A stretch of DNA of 64,000 bases, from positions 30,812,438 to 30,876,437 of the forward strand of contig CM022670.1 in the NCBI GenBank assembly GCA_012295275.1, given 5' to 3'. The first letter of the stretch is position 1; every line of letters starts with the position of its first letter. Positions 1 to 13,960 of this stretch are shown one piece after another. Origin of the DNA: Chrysomallon squamiferum. Its lineage: Eukaryota > Mollusca > Gastropoda > Neomphalida > Peltospiridae. The translations under genes were made by a program, and so were the position numbers. Under the pieces are notes generated by a model. The model was not told the DNA's origin. It saw only the letters and a program-made list of their open reading frames with translations, and did no database searches.

Positions 1-1129
1 ATACCAGCATGGATACATTAATATTTCTCTTCAAATAATTAATAATTAAGGCGAGGCAGAGGGTCAGGAGTATAATTTTGTTATAATCTACTGATCAGTT
101 TGTAGACTCATCAAAAAGAGACATGGTCTAGATTTTTTTATATTTAAATTTATCTTTAAAACTATCAGAGCATCAGGTGTGATCAGATGGTCACTTCATA
201 GACACAACAACAACTATTTTTCCACTTGTCTTTTTATCTTAGGATCAATTTGCATTGTAAGGAAAATAATGGAAAAATTACAAAATGTATAAAAAAAAAA
301 ATTCCTGATGATACATCCGCATTGTCCGAATGTCCTGGGGTTTTAATTTTATATTGGTCAGAGTGTAATAAAAAGGAAATGGCTCAGACCAAATAATTTT
401 AAATAATTAATAAGATACAACAAATTACAAAGTGAAATCCTCCTGCTTGTTGTTCGCTGTATAGATATTGAAATTACCATCAACCTTGTCCACGTACTGA
501 GTGTCCAGGTCTACAGACTGATAATCGATTTGTTAAAGGAATTTGTTTTCACAGACAGCCGCTATCAGAAAGAGACAATTCCGGAAAACTGATGAAAATA
601 CAGAATAACGTATCGTGTTAGTATTGTAAAGACTGTAACCCTATTTGTGAGATTTGTTTGCAGGTTTTATAAACTCACAAAATATCACAAAACGTGATTA
701 AAAGGGAATGGTGGAAAGAGACGAATACAGATAAATACTGCCTCATTTCTGAATTTACATCGTATGAAGGTCAAGTGGTTTTCCGTATTATGTCGTAATG
801 ACTTTAAAATCAGCGCAAACGCGTTGACATTTCGGACTGATATAAATGATCAAAATGATACAGAATAATAGAATACAGTTAATATTTTGTCATTAAAATT
901 ACACTAAATTAATACTTCGAGTTATATTTTGAACACACTTAGCGACTAAGCAAAATATTTTATTCCTAGAATAAATGTAAACTTCATTGTTCTATTAGAT
1001 GTTTAGATAATTGCTGTTACTACCATTAATTTTTGCAAAATAATTAGGCAATGTAATATGTGATAAATATAGCGAATAAAAGCGTCTAGAGGAATTGTTT
1101 GGGGTTTTTTAATATTTTTTTCTTATTTC

Positions 1130-1166
1130 ATTTTATTTTATTTTATTTTATTTTATTTTATTTTTT

Positions 1167-1197
<31 letters not shown>

Positions 1198-1216
1198 CTT
1201 ATTTATTTATTTATTA
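1130..1216. repeat. (TTTTA)n then (TTTA)n microsatellite
   Basis: Pentanucleotide TTTTA copies run to about 1,160, then TTTA copies to 1,216 with one TTAC interruption. Confidence 0.9.
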
Positions 1217-2035
1217 ATTTGCTTTCTATTTCATTTTTGTGTTTTCTTTTCTTTTAATTTTTTTGTTTTTTTAAGTTTTCACTGATATCCGAATTTTTTT
1301 ATGTTAAGTTTAAATAAATATTTAAAAAGATGTTCTCTTTTTTGCAATCACTTGAGAAGAAATCTGTTGTTTACAGATGAAATCGACCATGATAATATTT
1401 GTGCAGCAAGTTTGATGTTGAATTAACTTAGCGTACTCAGCATGCAAGACCGCGATTAAATGTTTCAGCTTCTTTAGTTTCATATTAAAGACGTCAAAGT
1501 CAGTGTACTCGTATTGGTATTTTCATGAACATGATATCGCTGTAGACAGAACTTTTTCTTTTGTTCTTTCGTTATTACGGTGGTATACGTCTGAAGAAAA
1601 CGGCCATTCGTGCAAGAAGAATGTCTTAATTAATCTGGGTGTCTTCTAATTAACTGACAATGTTTGAGTGTGTATCAGTGTTTATAATATATTTAAATTC
1701 TTGGTGGTTTTTGAATAGTTGTAAAAGAAATAATTAAAAACAGTTTATTTGTGTTTCTTATGACAGTCTGTAACATGGCAAATTTTGTGTGTGCTGTGCC
1801 ACGAATCAACGATTTCACAATGGTGAAATCATTTGTATTGAAATACATCATTTTCTTTAAGATTATTCCAGTACAAAATCAAAATTCAAGAACTACCTCT
1901 AGTCCTGATCGAATCTGACTAGCGCAATTGTTTAACTTATTAAAACAAACATCTCAAAATTTCATAACCAATTTCTATGTTGTTATTGTTGTTGTAGTTA
2001 TTATTATTAATATTTAGCTCTTTTGACATTTGTAT

Positions 2036-2250
2036 ATGTACGTATACACACATACATACATACATAAATACATTGATAAACATCTACAAACAAGTATACA
2101 TACAGAAACATATACAAACATATATACAATGAAAAAGATATATATGCATGCATATATATATACACACACACATACATACATATATACATATATACATACA
2201 AATATACACATATACACATATACATATATATATATACATATAACATATAA
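2036..2250. repeat. Imperfect (CATA)n/(TACA)n tract
   Basis: About 215 bases of degenerate CATA, TACA, CACA and TATA copies. Open frames across it on both strands are low-complexity Tyr/His/Ile/Thr strings, not genes. Confidence 0.85.
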
Positions 2251-4239
2251 AAACAATCATTATCATTTACGTGTACTTTCAATAGTGTTAAGTCGACAGT
2301 TTTATTGCTCTTGTTATTTGTTGGGCAAAGCAAAACTAATATATATTATTCCAATACTCTGGGGAGCAACATTTCATGTATAACGCAGTGACATTAGTAT
2401 TGTTTTTTAAAAAAGCTTAATAGGATTTTGTTCGTGTTAATGTTACAGCAGTGCTATCGGTCGCCAGTGGAGAGGACGCTGCGCCCAATGCCTGGATCAA
2501 CCACGGATACATTTTTATTTACAAAAACAATAAATAAATACAAACAAAAAAAAAATAAAAATTAACAAAAGATTCTATATCGTGAACTGTTATGTGATTT
2601 TAAAAGTTTTCCTGCTTTTTGTCCTTTTTTATTTAATATAATTTATAATTATTTTTAACTGTTTTTCTTCATTTGTATAGAAAAGATCAAAATCATGTAG
2701 AGATACGACATGTCTCAGATACTTGACTTAATAAGTATTGCCATACACTATTCGTTAAAATCAAAAATCTATTTTAGATAAAAAAAAAAATAATTTCCAA
2801 TTTCTAGGTCTAATTAGCTGAAAGAGAAGATGTGAAAATAAAGGAATTACTTATTCGCTCAAAACAAAACTATAGTTATTCCTGTCATTATCCAGAAAGA
2901 CTAACGGGTTCAGTTCATTTGTCCGAGATAAAAATAAAAAAATGCTTCAAAATGAATCTTTAATTCTCGTCTGTTCTGTCTCTCAGAAAGTCCGGTTCGT
3001 GCATCATAGCGACTGGCGCACGTTCCGTTAAGAAAGAAAAACAATTTAGTCGCTGTCGCAACCACCTGATGACAAGGTACAAACAGCCACAAGTTCATTT
3101 CCAGAGGCTTGCTTTGAATCAATTTGTATGGTACATCATTTAGAGAGTCCAGCCGGTTCAAATCCAGTTGAGTCGGCGTAATACAGGATCTAATCTGCGG
3201 ACTCTGCGAGACATACCGATTTTGGATTACTGATTCCGTTAGTTTCATTCAGCGAGGCATCGTGAATAAATTGTGAAATAAAATAACAGTTTTTCTATTG
3301 CATTGCTTGTGAGCAAGATATATTTTATAAAAAATATTTTGTTAAATGGCTCAGACGACAAACTGATCTTGCGAATGTGGAGAGAATTATGTAATATGGT
3401 TTTTCTTTAATGAGAGAGAGAGAGAATTTGTAAGAAGGAGAGGCATGGTTGTATGTTCAATATATATATGTATATATAATTTTGACATTGGTACATGTAT
3501 TAGAATTGTATAAACTTCTACTGTATGTATGTTTAAATTACTTCTCTTATCTAAATGTAATTTTAAGATTATTGTTAGTATTATGTATCCGCATATTTAT
3601 TTTTAAAGCTTAATATTAGAGCACTTTAAAGCTAATGTTATCCGTGATATCTCTATCAGGTTTACTTCAGCCGAGAACAGAGCAAGTTTCATTTAATATT
3701 TAACAGAATATTTGTATATATCCCATAAGCCCTTTGTTGCTACAGTGACAGTGTATCTTTTGAAAAATATTTTCTTATTTGTCAAATGACTCGTTAATGA
3801 ACAATTATCGATCAACAGTATACATGTATGCTACGTGTTTTTGTTCCTTAATAGTTCTATTGATTTTGTACGTAGGCAAAAATCTCTATTTTACAATTGA
3901 AAAATAAAAGGATCAAGGCGACCACTCTGCTTCCTGACAAGGTGTAAATATTCTAAAAACAGATACTGACAGACATTTGTTCATACTGGAACCATGCTGG
4001 CCAGCTAAGATATTTCTGTAACATGTTATAATCAACTTTGTTAGATGTAAAACATATAATGATTTTTCGCAAATATTCATTAATCCCTAAGGTTTAATCT
4101 ATAATATAGCATAGTTTATTAGCCTAACTACATGGCTCATAACAAGACAATACTATTATGACAATGTTTGGTAATGATGTTATTTTATAGAACCAATAAA
4201 TGTGCAAACGAAAATATTTTTCTATTTTACCGCTGTTAT

Positions 4240-4432
4240 GTGTGTTCGTGTGTGTGTGTGTGCATGTGTGTATGTGAGCGAGAGACAGACAGACAGTCAG
4301 ACACACAGAAAGATAGATATATAATACATTCAGACACACATACACATATTGATATATAAAGAGACACACATGCAAATATACATACATACATATACATACA
4401 TACATACATACATACACACATACATACAGAGA
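4240..4432. repeat. (TG)n, GACA and (ATAC)n compound tract
   Basis: (TG)n at about 4,243-4,275, then an AGAC/CAGA stretch, then (CATA)n to 4,432. Confidence 0.85.
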
Positions 4433-5271
4433 GAATCTGTATGTATGTGTGTATCTAACATATCGTATATCATATATAGCTCCCGTATCAGTCTAAAGTA
4501 CATTAGCTTCATGAAGATTTTATGAATGGATCACCTTTTTCATTCCCTCACGGTTTTTGCCAGTAAGCGTACGCTGCGTTATCCGCTATCAGTTTATAAG
4601 TTTTCCACTTGATCAAACGCAGGTTTATTCAACTGAGTGCCAAATGCATTAGCCATACCGCCGGATGAATCTCACGGGAAATATTATTTGCCGATACGTA
4701 TGTCTTTTCTAATGAATTATTACATGGCGCCCCCAATTATTTGGACGGACGGAGACAGGGGATGTTTATGGGTTGGCGTTTGATATAGCGATATCTAGAA
4801 ATATTACTTTATGGTTTTGTAATACAAATGTCATTGATATTTCTGGGTTTCATTTTACATTTTATTTTTATTTTTTTTATTCATTGGTATTTTTATTTTT
4901 TTATTCATTTGTATTTTTATATTAGTGTAAGTTATAATTGGTCTTATGAATCGCATGGTTAAAAAGTCATTTATTAACTACAGATAACTAGTATTCAGTT
5001 TCGATATTGAAATCTATGATAGTGGTCTTCACGTTTGTTATACGATGACAAATGATTAATTTTATTAGTGGTGAAAATTAAATTTTCTTAATATACTGAA
5101 GTTTCAATGTCTTAAATTTTCGTATGTGTTGATTCTTTAGAATATTCTGTTGTTGTTGAAGACGATGATGATGTCGTTGTTATTGTTATCATCATCATCA
5201 TGTATAAAACCAACAAACAAATAAAAGTGTGTGTCGCACCTGTGCATCTGGAAAAAATAGATTTATTATGT

Positions 5272-5339
5272 ATCTGTGTGTGTATATGTGTGAGAGTGTG
5301 TGGATAGGTGTTTGTGTATGTGTGTGTGTGTGTGTGTGT
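5272..5339. repeat. (TG)n-rich tract
   Basis: Interrupted TG repeats, with the purest run at 5,318-5,337. Confidence 0.8.
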
Positions 5340-6453
5340 CTACAGGGGCGTGATGTATTGTATAGGAGAATATAAGTGACGGTGATACTATCATATAACC
5401 TTAGGAAAAAACTGATTTCGGTAAATTACACATAAATGAAGTTACATCATGGTTTTAATACATGTTTCAATTTCCTAATAAATATTAATTTCACAGTGAC
5501 CTGCCTCAAACACTTTATTTTTTATGCATTGCAGTACTTATGTATAAACAGACAACAGATAACAGTGATTTAGTAAAAATGAAAATAAGAGACGCTTTCT
5601 TCATGGTGAGTTCTAGATGAAGCAAACAGACAAAGTGTAGCATTAATTAAGAAACAAATATACGAATTCTCACAAAAATGGTTCCCTTAAATCTCTATCG
5701 AAAATAACAGCGGTTTATCATTTTTTTTTTTTTTTTTTTTTTAAATTGGAATTCTTTTCTTCATTTGATTTTGCACTTTTCACGAATCTTAGAATGACAC
5801 ATGTATAATAATTATGTAAAATTCCATTTCAAATTAAGTATTCATAAAAACAAAAGAATATAATAATAAGAAGAAGAAACGAAATAAAATACAATGATTT
5901 TGAAACATACGGAAATACAAACTGTAATATGAATGTGAAACAAAAACAATTCGGGTAATAGTCAAATTTGTTAAATCCTTTTATTTTAGTTGGCTTTTTT
6001 TTTATTTTTGTCTATTTTCCATTTTTCTCTTTTGTTATTTTAACTTCGCATATCCTTTTTGTATCTCTGTTTACAATAATAATAGATGTATTATGGTAAG
6101 AAGAGGGGTAAAAATAAGAACAAAAAAAGCATCTATTTAATTAAATAACCAGATCTGTGTGATTTCTCACTGTTTTTCTATGTCATAAAGAGGATATTGC
6201 ATTCAATGTTAAATTGAGTCACAGATTAGTTCATAAAAACAGCGGAGCCACCTAAACAGAAAACGTTCTAGAGAAATATATTCTAGTTGGTAGAAAAATT
6301 AATTCCTGTGTGAATTCTTCCTTCAAAATTAAAAAAAGAAAAGTTTATACAGAAAAGAACTAAATGGTCTTTCATATGGAGCTTCTTTCTGAAATTGTTC
6401 GTTTTCATTACAATAAACAAGAATTTGGTGCAGGTGCGTATACAAATATGTAC

Positions 6454-6477
6454 AGTGTGTGTGTGTGTGTGTGTGTT

Positions 6478-6521
<44 letters not shown>

Positions 6522-6706
6522 TGTATGTTTCTCACTATGCCAAACTGTGTTAATGTCTACATAAGTTAATATGCCTAGGTGCCTATGAATGTACGTATAT
6601 ATGTATATATGTATGTGTATATGTTTGTATGTATATATGCGTATTATGTACATGTGTGTGTATCTTTGTATCTACGTATGTGTGTATATGTATGTGTGAG
6701 TGTATG

Positions 6707-6750
<44 letters not shown>
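6454..6750. repeat. Two (GT)n arrays joined by a (TATG)n stretch
   Basis: (GT)n at 6,454-6,518 with one TTTGTA break, degenerate TATG/TGTA copies at about 6,588-6,700, and a second (GT)n at 6,709-6,750. Confidence 0.9.
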
Positions 6751-6754
<4 letters not shown>

Positions 6755-7790
6755 CAGCATATATATTTGATGGAATATATTTTATTATGGTAGAAATTAC
6801 ACAGATGGAGGAAGACGAGTTATGAATTTTGCCTAGAGGCTATATTTTTTATTCTTCATCATTAAGATGGCTCTTCAAAAAAAAGAAATATGTAAACATA
6901 TTTAGAAATAGTATGTTGTGTGCTGTTTATATTGTTTGCCTTCATTTTTAGTGTTTATTTGCGTTTAATCTTTTTTCTTTATTTCTTTCTTTTTTCTTTT
7001 CTTCTATTCGTGATTATTAACAATAATGTTTTTATTACTTTTATTGGAACTTAATATAATTAATCTATAGCATTTTTATCATTTTAATTCTTCGATATTC
7101 TTTATACAGGCTAAATCTAACAAATACGTATATCCGGACCTTGTGGCAACAGAAAAAGCATCTGAACAATAGAAACAAGAATAAAATAAAACTGTAACAG
7201 CAAGAAACAACAACGATAACAATAATGAATAAACTCATAACCCTAAACCTAAATTAAAGTGAAGAAAGGTTTTTTTCAACTGACAGAAACACAACTAATG
7301 AACACTGTGAAAAACACTGAGAGCAAATGAAGCAAATAACTAATTTATTAACAATTTGCGTTATCTAGTTATTAATGCTACAAGACTAAGCTGATGTGTG
7401 AATGCCATACCAATACAGTTAGTAACATTAATTATAGACAATTTTACCTGAAAGTTATTTCATTTATAAATATGGTTTATTACTTTTAAGTCTTACAAGT
7501 TTGTAACTTATTCATTATTTATATAATTTAATATTTAATCTTCTTTCTGTAAAATTAAATTAGTTTATATAATAGTTGAAATTTTTTCATTCAATTTTTA
7601 AAATATATAAATAAATTTATAAAGACTCTCAAAAACAAAAGCAACAAAATATATATTTAATGATACAGTTTTTTACATGGAAAATAATTAGTATTATTGT
7701 AGCTAAAGTATGGTTTAATTCACAGCAAATTATTTTAGAGACATTTCATGTTGTAGTTTCAAATTTATTAAAAACATAATTTATTAAATT

Positions 7791-7791
7791 A

Positions 7792-7851
<60 letters not shown>

Positions 7852-7897
7852 AAGAAGAAGAAGAATATAATAATAATAATATAATAATAATAAAATT
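7791..7897. repeat. (AAT)n switching to (AAG)n and back
   Basis: (AAT)n to about 7,821, (AAG)n at 7,822-7,864, then AAT-like copies to 7,895. The single-base switch of unit type is clean. Confidence 0.9.
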
Positions 7898-8990
7898 GCA
7901 GGTACTGTTCAGGTTTGGTTTGCAGTTAAAAATAATGATCCTAAGATCCTATGTTTTTATTTATCTCACAGACATACTTTATACGTCTTTGTAGATAAAC
8001 CACCATAGTTCTTATTCTCCGTCTACATCTGATGTAAGTCACCTAGTAAATAACAAAATTCAGTTTAATTATTACTTGTTATTTTATGAATACCCAGTTC
8101 GGTCATTCACGTTTTGATGCTAATTAAATCATACACGATTTGATCTGGATTCCAAATATAATTTTGTTTTCCTTAATTTCCCTCACTAACTGTTTGAGTC
8201 TTCAGCCTGTGTTCATACTGGTCTTGTCTTGTGTCTGCTGTTGTCATTCTTTTAGATGTTGTCGAAATCTGAACACGATTCCCCCACGAGCGAAATGGTT
8301 TCTTGTTTACCATTTGAAAACAACTAAATATCGTTGGTAGGGTTTTTTTTTTGTTTTTTTTTTTTTTTTTTTTTCTTTTTTTAATTATTTATTGTTTTTC
8401 TTGAGGGGGGGGGTCTCAAATGATATTATGTTATTGTTTTTTTCCTGTCATTTCAGAACTTCAACTGGCAGCACAGATCCTAGATTCTAGTGAGTTTTCT
8501 ACTACTTCAGCCTCTGGGGAAGGTTGTTCGTCTGGCCCATTACACAATAAGCATCGTTTGTTGTGTAGCCACAAGTGGTTGCATGCGATGCCTCCGGCGT
8601 CTGCATTTTTCCATTGACGCATCATGCTTGCAGACAATGCAGCCGTGTCAATGAGGCGAATAAAAGACTAGAATTTCTTAAAGCAAACAATGTATACATG
8701 AATGTAATGTATGTTTTTCTCAATAGTTAGGAACAAAATTATTAATATTTTATTATTTTTTCAATAGTTAAAGAAAAAACTGTGTTTTTGTCCTAAAAAT
8801 TCTTTAAGTGCATTCTCTGTCTCCGTGTCTGTATGTATTTCTATATGTTTGTCTGTTTCTCAAGTTTTCCACTTATTTCTCATTCCTTCCTATCTCGTTC
8901 GTACAAGAAAACTTACCATCTTCACAACTCGCGCATTGGATGCGCATCTTTCATTGTCGAGCTTTCTGTCTCTCTGTGAGTGTATAAATA

Positions 8991-8991
8991 T

Positions 8992-9031
<40 letters not shown>

Positions 9032-9050
9032 GTAGGTAGGTAGGTAGGTA
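8991..9050. repeat. (GATA)n switching to (GGTA)n
   Basis: About ten GATA copies then five GGTA copies, ending at 9,050. Confidence 0.9.
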
Positions 9051-9805
9051 GTTAATAGACTCGTGTAGTCTTCCATTTCATTGGACCTATCTTAATTTTC
9101 TTTTTATTTTTGTGCCTTCCTTAAAGCTACCTTTACGTGAATATATGTGTTTCGTTTCAAAAGATATATATCTTTAGAAGGCTTCAGCATTTTTTTTTTC
9201 TTTTGTGCCTCCTTTGATAACTTTATATTAAAAAATGCTAAGTTACAAGGAATATCAAATATCTTTTGACATAAGCTAATCTGCTTTTTTCTTTAAGTAT
9301 ACTAAAAGTAATTCCACTGTCAAAATGCTAAGTGTCAAAGTATATTTAAAATTTTAAGACGTGCTAGGGGCTAGTGGTTAATGGAACTTCTAATAAGCTT
9401 GTAGTTTATTTGGTATCATAATTAGCATTCTTTTTATTTGACCCATATTTACTTTTCAATGTAAAACAGATACGACTAATAGCTGAAAATTACAGCCAAA
9501 ATGTATCCATCTTCCTATATAGCTTTTCTTCACAAAAAAAAAAACTAAAATGAAATTTTGAAATTGTGACATATGCTATATTAAAATATCTAAATCACAC
9601 AGCTAACAAACAGAGAAACGATAGAGAAATAAAAATAAAATCAGCGTGTTTTATACAAAATAAACAATTTATAACATTTCTTTCTCTCCGCACACTACGT
9701 GTCCACTCCTTATTTTATGTTTATAACGAAACTCAGTTAACGTTGAAAAGCCAAGCCAGTGACGAAGCCCATCCCGTTTTGATATTCGTGTCCTTCTCTG
9801 TTGCT

Positions 9806-10030
9806 GCTACAACAACAACAGCTACTACTACTACTACTTGTACTATTACTGCTGCTGCTGTTGTTGTCGCTAATATTACTATTTTTTTCTACCATTACTT
9901 GAACGTCTGCTACTACTACTACTAGTACCATTACTATTATTACTGTTGTTGCTGCTATTACTACTACCGTTAGTACTAAAACTATTACTGTTATTATTAT
10001 TGCTACTGCTGCTGCTATTATAATATTATT
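9806..10030. repeat. Degenerate trinucleotide cluster (CAA/CTA/CTG/TTA)
   Basis: A long field of imperfect ACT, GCT, GTT and ATT triplets. Frames across it give Ser/Asn/Thr/Val strings with no domain. Confidence 0.7.
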
Positions 10031-11384
10031 TGTACTACTTTTAATACTAGTGTGACAATGTGATCTTATATTATTATTATTTACAATATTTTTCACTATA
10101 ATATTTTCAGTGAACTTAAAAATAAATAAAGGACTGAATTCAAATACAAAGCTATGATTTATTTTTGTTTTGTACAAAAATGGAAGAAAATGCCGCCTAG
10201 ACAACGACAGTAATTTTTCACTATTTAACATTAAATTTAAGAAAAAAATTTTAAGACAAACAACTGACATTTTATAAGAATATTATTACACATAAATAAA
10301 TAAAAATAAAAATATGTCTGAGACGAAAAGGTCATTGACCACTAAGAAATATGTAAGATTTGTCGTAAATGGCGTATATCAACAGTGAGGGGATAAAAAA
10401 AACAAAAACAGCATCTCAAAAAACACGAAATTAAGAACTGGAGTGTGTTGAATTTCTTTATTTAGAATACTAACGAAACGAAGTTATATGTCAAACAACA
10501 GAAAAAAGTTATGAATATCATATAATATACAACTACAAAAAAATATCGTAGTGAATGTCAAGAATATTTCTGAATTATAATTTTTTTTTTTTTTTTTACC
10601 TCTAATGGGCATTTTAAAATACTGGTTACATTTCATATATTTACTTTCAATATATAAGGTTACAAATAATTCAGATTGAAAATATTGGAAATTGTGATGA
10701 AAGTGATTTTAAGCTGTAAAGCTGATATTGTATTTCAGATACAGATTATTATCAATATAGAAAAAGAAGTTATTTTTAGACATTTATTATATATCGTTGT
10801 TTTTTTGTTTTTTGTTGCCCATAAGAAAGGAAATACAGAATAAGCATGACAACTGACTAAACTGACTTTCAGAACAAAGCAATTCCTGTAATAAATATAA
10901 TCTAAACAAATATCTAATCAAACAGCTAACCAACAAACCAAACACATAAGAAACAAAACCAATAATAAACAAACAAACAATCAAATAAATAAATAAATAA
11001 ATACTTTCAAAATCCAGCATACTCTTACAGAATTTAAAAGTAAATTGTTCTACACAAACCGAATGCACACATAATTATAACAGACTTTCAATTTACAATG
11101 CAGCCTATACAATTTTAGTCTAAAATAAAAATGAAAAATACAGAAAACAATCTTATACTGGGTGTTTCTTTTGTTTTTGCTACGTATTCATAAGACTGGC
11201 GTGTTTCTAGATAAGAATTGAAACTTTGATATTGAATGCACGTAAAATGTGTTTCCAAAACTCTAAGCTATAACATCTCTTATCAGTAAGTAAAACATAA
11301 ATGTATTTAACAGTTCTTAGGTTATAGGCCGTCAGCTGGATAAACATAAAATACAATCATAAAGCTAATACTAATACGTATGTA

Positions 11385-11493
11385 TTGTGTGTGTGTGTGT
11401 GTGTTTAAGAATTAAAAACTATTATATATATTAAATCTTTTTTTTTTTTTTTTTCTTTCTTTCTTTCTTTCTTTATTTTTTTTTTTTTTTTTT
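11385..11493. repeat. (GT)n followed by poly-T with (CTTT)n
   Basis: (GT)n at 11,385-11,404, then a T-rich run with about five CTTT copies at 11,454-11,475. Confidence 0.8.
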
Positions 11494-13379
11494 ATTATTA
11501 TTAAATCTATAGTACCGATTTATCCAATTTTAAATATTTAACTTTACCATTTTTGTAAATAAAACTTTGGGTAGTATTTGTTTTCATATGAGTTATATGT
11601 AACTGTAATGGTTCGCTATATTTTTCAAATTCATTTTCGGTTTCTAACGATCACCAGATCTTTAACTGTTTATTTTAAAGCTTGTATAACTTATATAACA
11701 AAATTAACAATGCTTATGCAATAGCTTTCATTTCCTATTAAAGTTTGTTATTTTACCCCCAATCCTCACCGGAGATGTCTTTAAACTTTCTCGGAACAAG
11801 TTGGGTAGCGCCAACTGATAGTCCACAACTTGAACACACCGGAACTTTAAGTCAAGTTTGAACCTCATATTATCAGTCAAGGCATGCGTCTAATGAAACT
11901 TGCTCAAATGAGCTCTAGTCATGTCCTCCGAGATACCATCGATCTAGCATAAGAATCACTGGCTGGCTTAAACGAGGAATTAACCTGCAAGTAAATTATT
12001 TCGTCACAGGAATCTCTGGACTCTTTGAACTTTATTAATTTTGTCTAGAAAAAGAATCTTTGACAGGGCTGTGTTGTAATAAGATAACACGTTGAAAAGA
12101 AACTTATTGGAATATGTTTTATTGGCTCCCTCTCTTATTTCTCTCTTTTTTTTTCTTCTCTTTAAATAATTATTTTTAAATTATTTATTTTTATTTTTTT
12201 AGAATTATTATTATTTTTTCATTTCTTTTACATATATATATAGCGTGTGGGTGTCTTATTTTTTTATTTATTTTTTTATTTATTTATTATTATTTATTAA
12301 ACTCTTTCTCTTTTTATTTCTTGCATTTTAGTTGTATATTACCGCAGAAAATAAAAACCGCAACATTAAAAATTAAGAATGTAGCACTGCGGAATCAAAC
12401 GCGTACCCATAATGCCGTGCTTGCCCAAAGGAAAAAGCTTTGTTGATAATTTCCTCGCCAAATGACGGCGTTCCTCATTTGCCAACTTTTATTTACGAAT
12501 CGTAGAAACATGCAACATAAAATTTTGTAATGGTTTAAATGGCTCAGTGTAAAGTTCAAGTGGATTTACAGATCTGAAATCAGAATTGCAGGCCGTGTTT
12601 TGTTTTGTTGTTTCTTTTTTGTGTTTTTTTTTTTTTTTTTTTAAATTTAAATAATTTTTTAAAAGAATTTGTTTAACAATTAGTGAAGGTATATTATTTA
12701 TTATTAGCAGTAGTAGTAATAGTAGTGGTAGTTGCTGTTTGCAGTATTATAATCATTATAGTTGCATATATGTGTACGAATCGTTTGGAATCAGTGATAG
12801 CATAAGTTTAAACAAAAATATGTCATATAAATTAAATAAAGAATGTAGAAAGATTTTTCAAACTGATCGCCATCTTAATAGTAAAGTATGCTTTTGTTAC
12901 GTTTCAATAAGCTATATATGGCACACCGATATAAGCGCTTATGTCGGTACGCCCATAATATATATAAATCTAAACGAATAACCGACATTTTGATCAAAAT
13001 TTAATTCTGGCAAAAAAGGAATCTGTATCGTGAACCACCGTCAAAACTGTTATCTGTGATCATGAACTTTAAAATAAAAGAACGCCTACAAAAGAATCCC
13101 GTCATGGCCGCACAGCTTTTATTGAAAACAATTTACTATAAAGCTTGATGAAAATTACTCCTCAACAGCGACGGACACGCCCGCTGACCTGTCAGAAAGC
13201 TGCCCGTCGCAGACGTGCTTCACAACAGCTTGCTCTGATTAGCACGTTAATTTTTTTCCATTCCATTCCATTCCACTCCTCAACAAACATGGAGTTTACT
13301 TCCCAGAAGTAAGCGTAACAAACATTTAGAGGTCAGCTGCAGAAGTACTTTAAAAAAATGTCAAGATCGGATACATTTA
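11494..13379. other. Intergenic, with islands at 11.75-12.03, 12.40-12.50 and 13.06-13.26 kb
   Basis: Three balanced, non-repetitive islands sit between AT-rich stretches. A 24-base near-palindrome at 12,925-12,948 (ACCGATATAAGC against GCTTATGTCGGT, one mismatch) stands out. Four CCATT copies lie at about 13,259-13,277, just upstream of the MULE fragment. Confidence 0.45.
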
Positions 13380-13711
13380 AACGATAATCAGGTGACAAAA
13401 GTAAAAGTGCACAATCATGCACTAAATGTGGTTAAAATTGGAGTGAAGCAGTCTTGCTACAATTAGGCAGAGATCTGCAGCTTCTCGAGATACACCGCGA
13501 TTTTTGATTTAGCAACAGCAAGATGTTCTTTCACATAAAGCTGTTGTTCAACTTCCGAAATATACATCCATTCAAAGAATGACTGAGATAAAAAGGTGAA
13601 CTTGTGCCGAAATGCTGGAAAAAACTTTTAGAGGAGACAAATTACTGCTACTTGACTCCAATGGAGATGACCCTGAAAGATTCATCATCTCTGGAACTAA
13701 TGTTTCTTAAA
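13380..13711 (+). pseudogene. MULE/FLYWCH transposase fragment, N-terminal part
   Basis: The plus strand holds a frame-broken stretch reading VKVHNHALNVVKI (about 13,400-13,440). An out-of-frame DTPRF segment follows near 13,490, then VVQLPKYTSIQRM (13,543-13,581), and finally LLLLDSNGDDPERFIISGT (about 13,640-13,700). The order H-N-H, then L-P-x-x-x-S-x-x-R, then L-x-D-S-G-x-x-D-R-I-I-I-x-G-T is that of the region before the catalytic core in animal MULE proteins. There are in-frame stops and at least one frameshift. It ends next to the (AAT)n tract at 13,722. It could be the front half of the element whose back half lies at 19.1 kb on the same strand. Confidence 0.6.
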
Positions 13712-13721
13712 TGATAATTTA

Positions 13722-13960
<239 letters not shown>

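Larger units (their letters stand above)
1..4239. other. Intergenic AT-rich sequence, no gene seen
   Basis: Apart from the repeats at 1.13 and 2.04 kb I see only AT-rich unique sequence. A minus-strand frame at 2,910-3,248 (112 codons) lies in more balanced DNA but matches no family I know and has no splice or promoter context. A GGTTCAAATCC at 3,156 resembles a tRNA B box but has no partner A box. Confidence 0.6.
4433..7790. other. Intergenic, with a balanced island at 4.53-4.77 kb
   Basis: About 4,530-4,770 is non-repetitive and richer in CpG (GTACGCTGCG, CCGCCGGATG, GGACGGACGG), unlike its flanks. It is a candidate regulatory island. The rest, between the listed repeats, is AT-rich and shows no gene. 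A pure T run lies at 5,720-5,742. Confidence 0.45.
7898..11384. other. Intergenic, no supported gene
   Basis: A poly-T run lies at 8,343-8,382. At 8,431-8,455 a pyrimidine tract ending in CATTTCAG looks like a splice acceptor, and balanced sequence follows to about 8,660. Its 65-codon frame resembles no protein I know and has no partner exon. The remainder is AT-rich. Confidence 0.5.

Noticed and set aside
2007-2383. Overlapping frames of 60-117 codons on both strands rich in Tyr, His, Ile and Thr
   Set aside because: They are readings of the CATA/TACA repeat. The same applies to frames at 4.1-4.5, 6.3-6.8, 28.1-28.4, 29.1-29.6, 34.0-34.3 and 38.9-39.3 kb.
3150-3180. GGTTCAAATCC resembling a tRNA B box, possible SINE or tRNA
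   Set aside because: No A box at the right distance, no cloverleaf and no A-rich or repeated tail.
2910-3248. 112-codon minus-strand frame in fairly balanced sequence
   Set aside because: No domain or family recognised and no splice context. Noted only as part of the intergenic description.
8440-8660. Splice-acceptor-like tract and a 65-codon frame, possible isolated exon
   Set aside because: No recognisable protein, no matching donor with a partner exon. One acceptor-like site in T-rich DNA is expected by chance.
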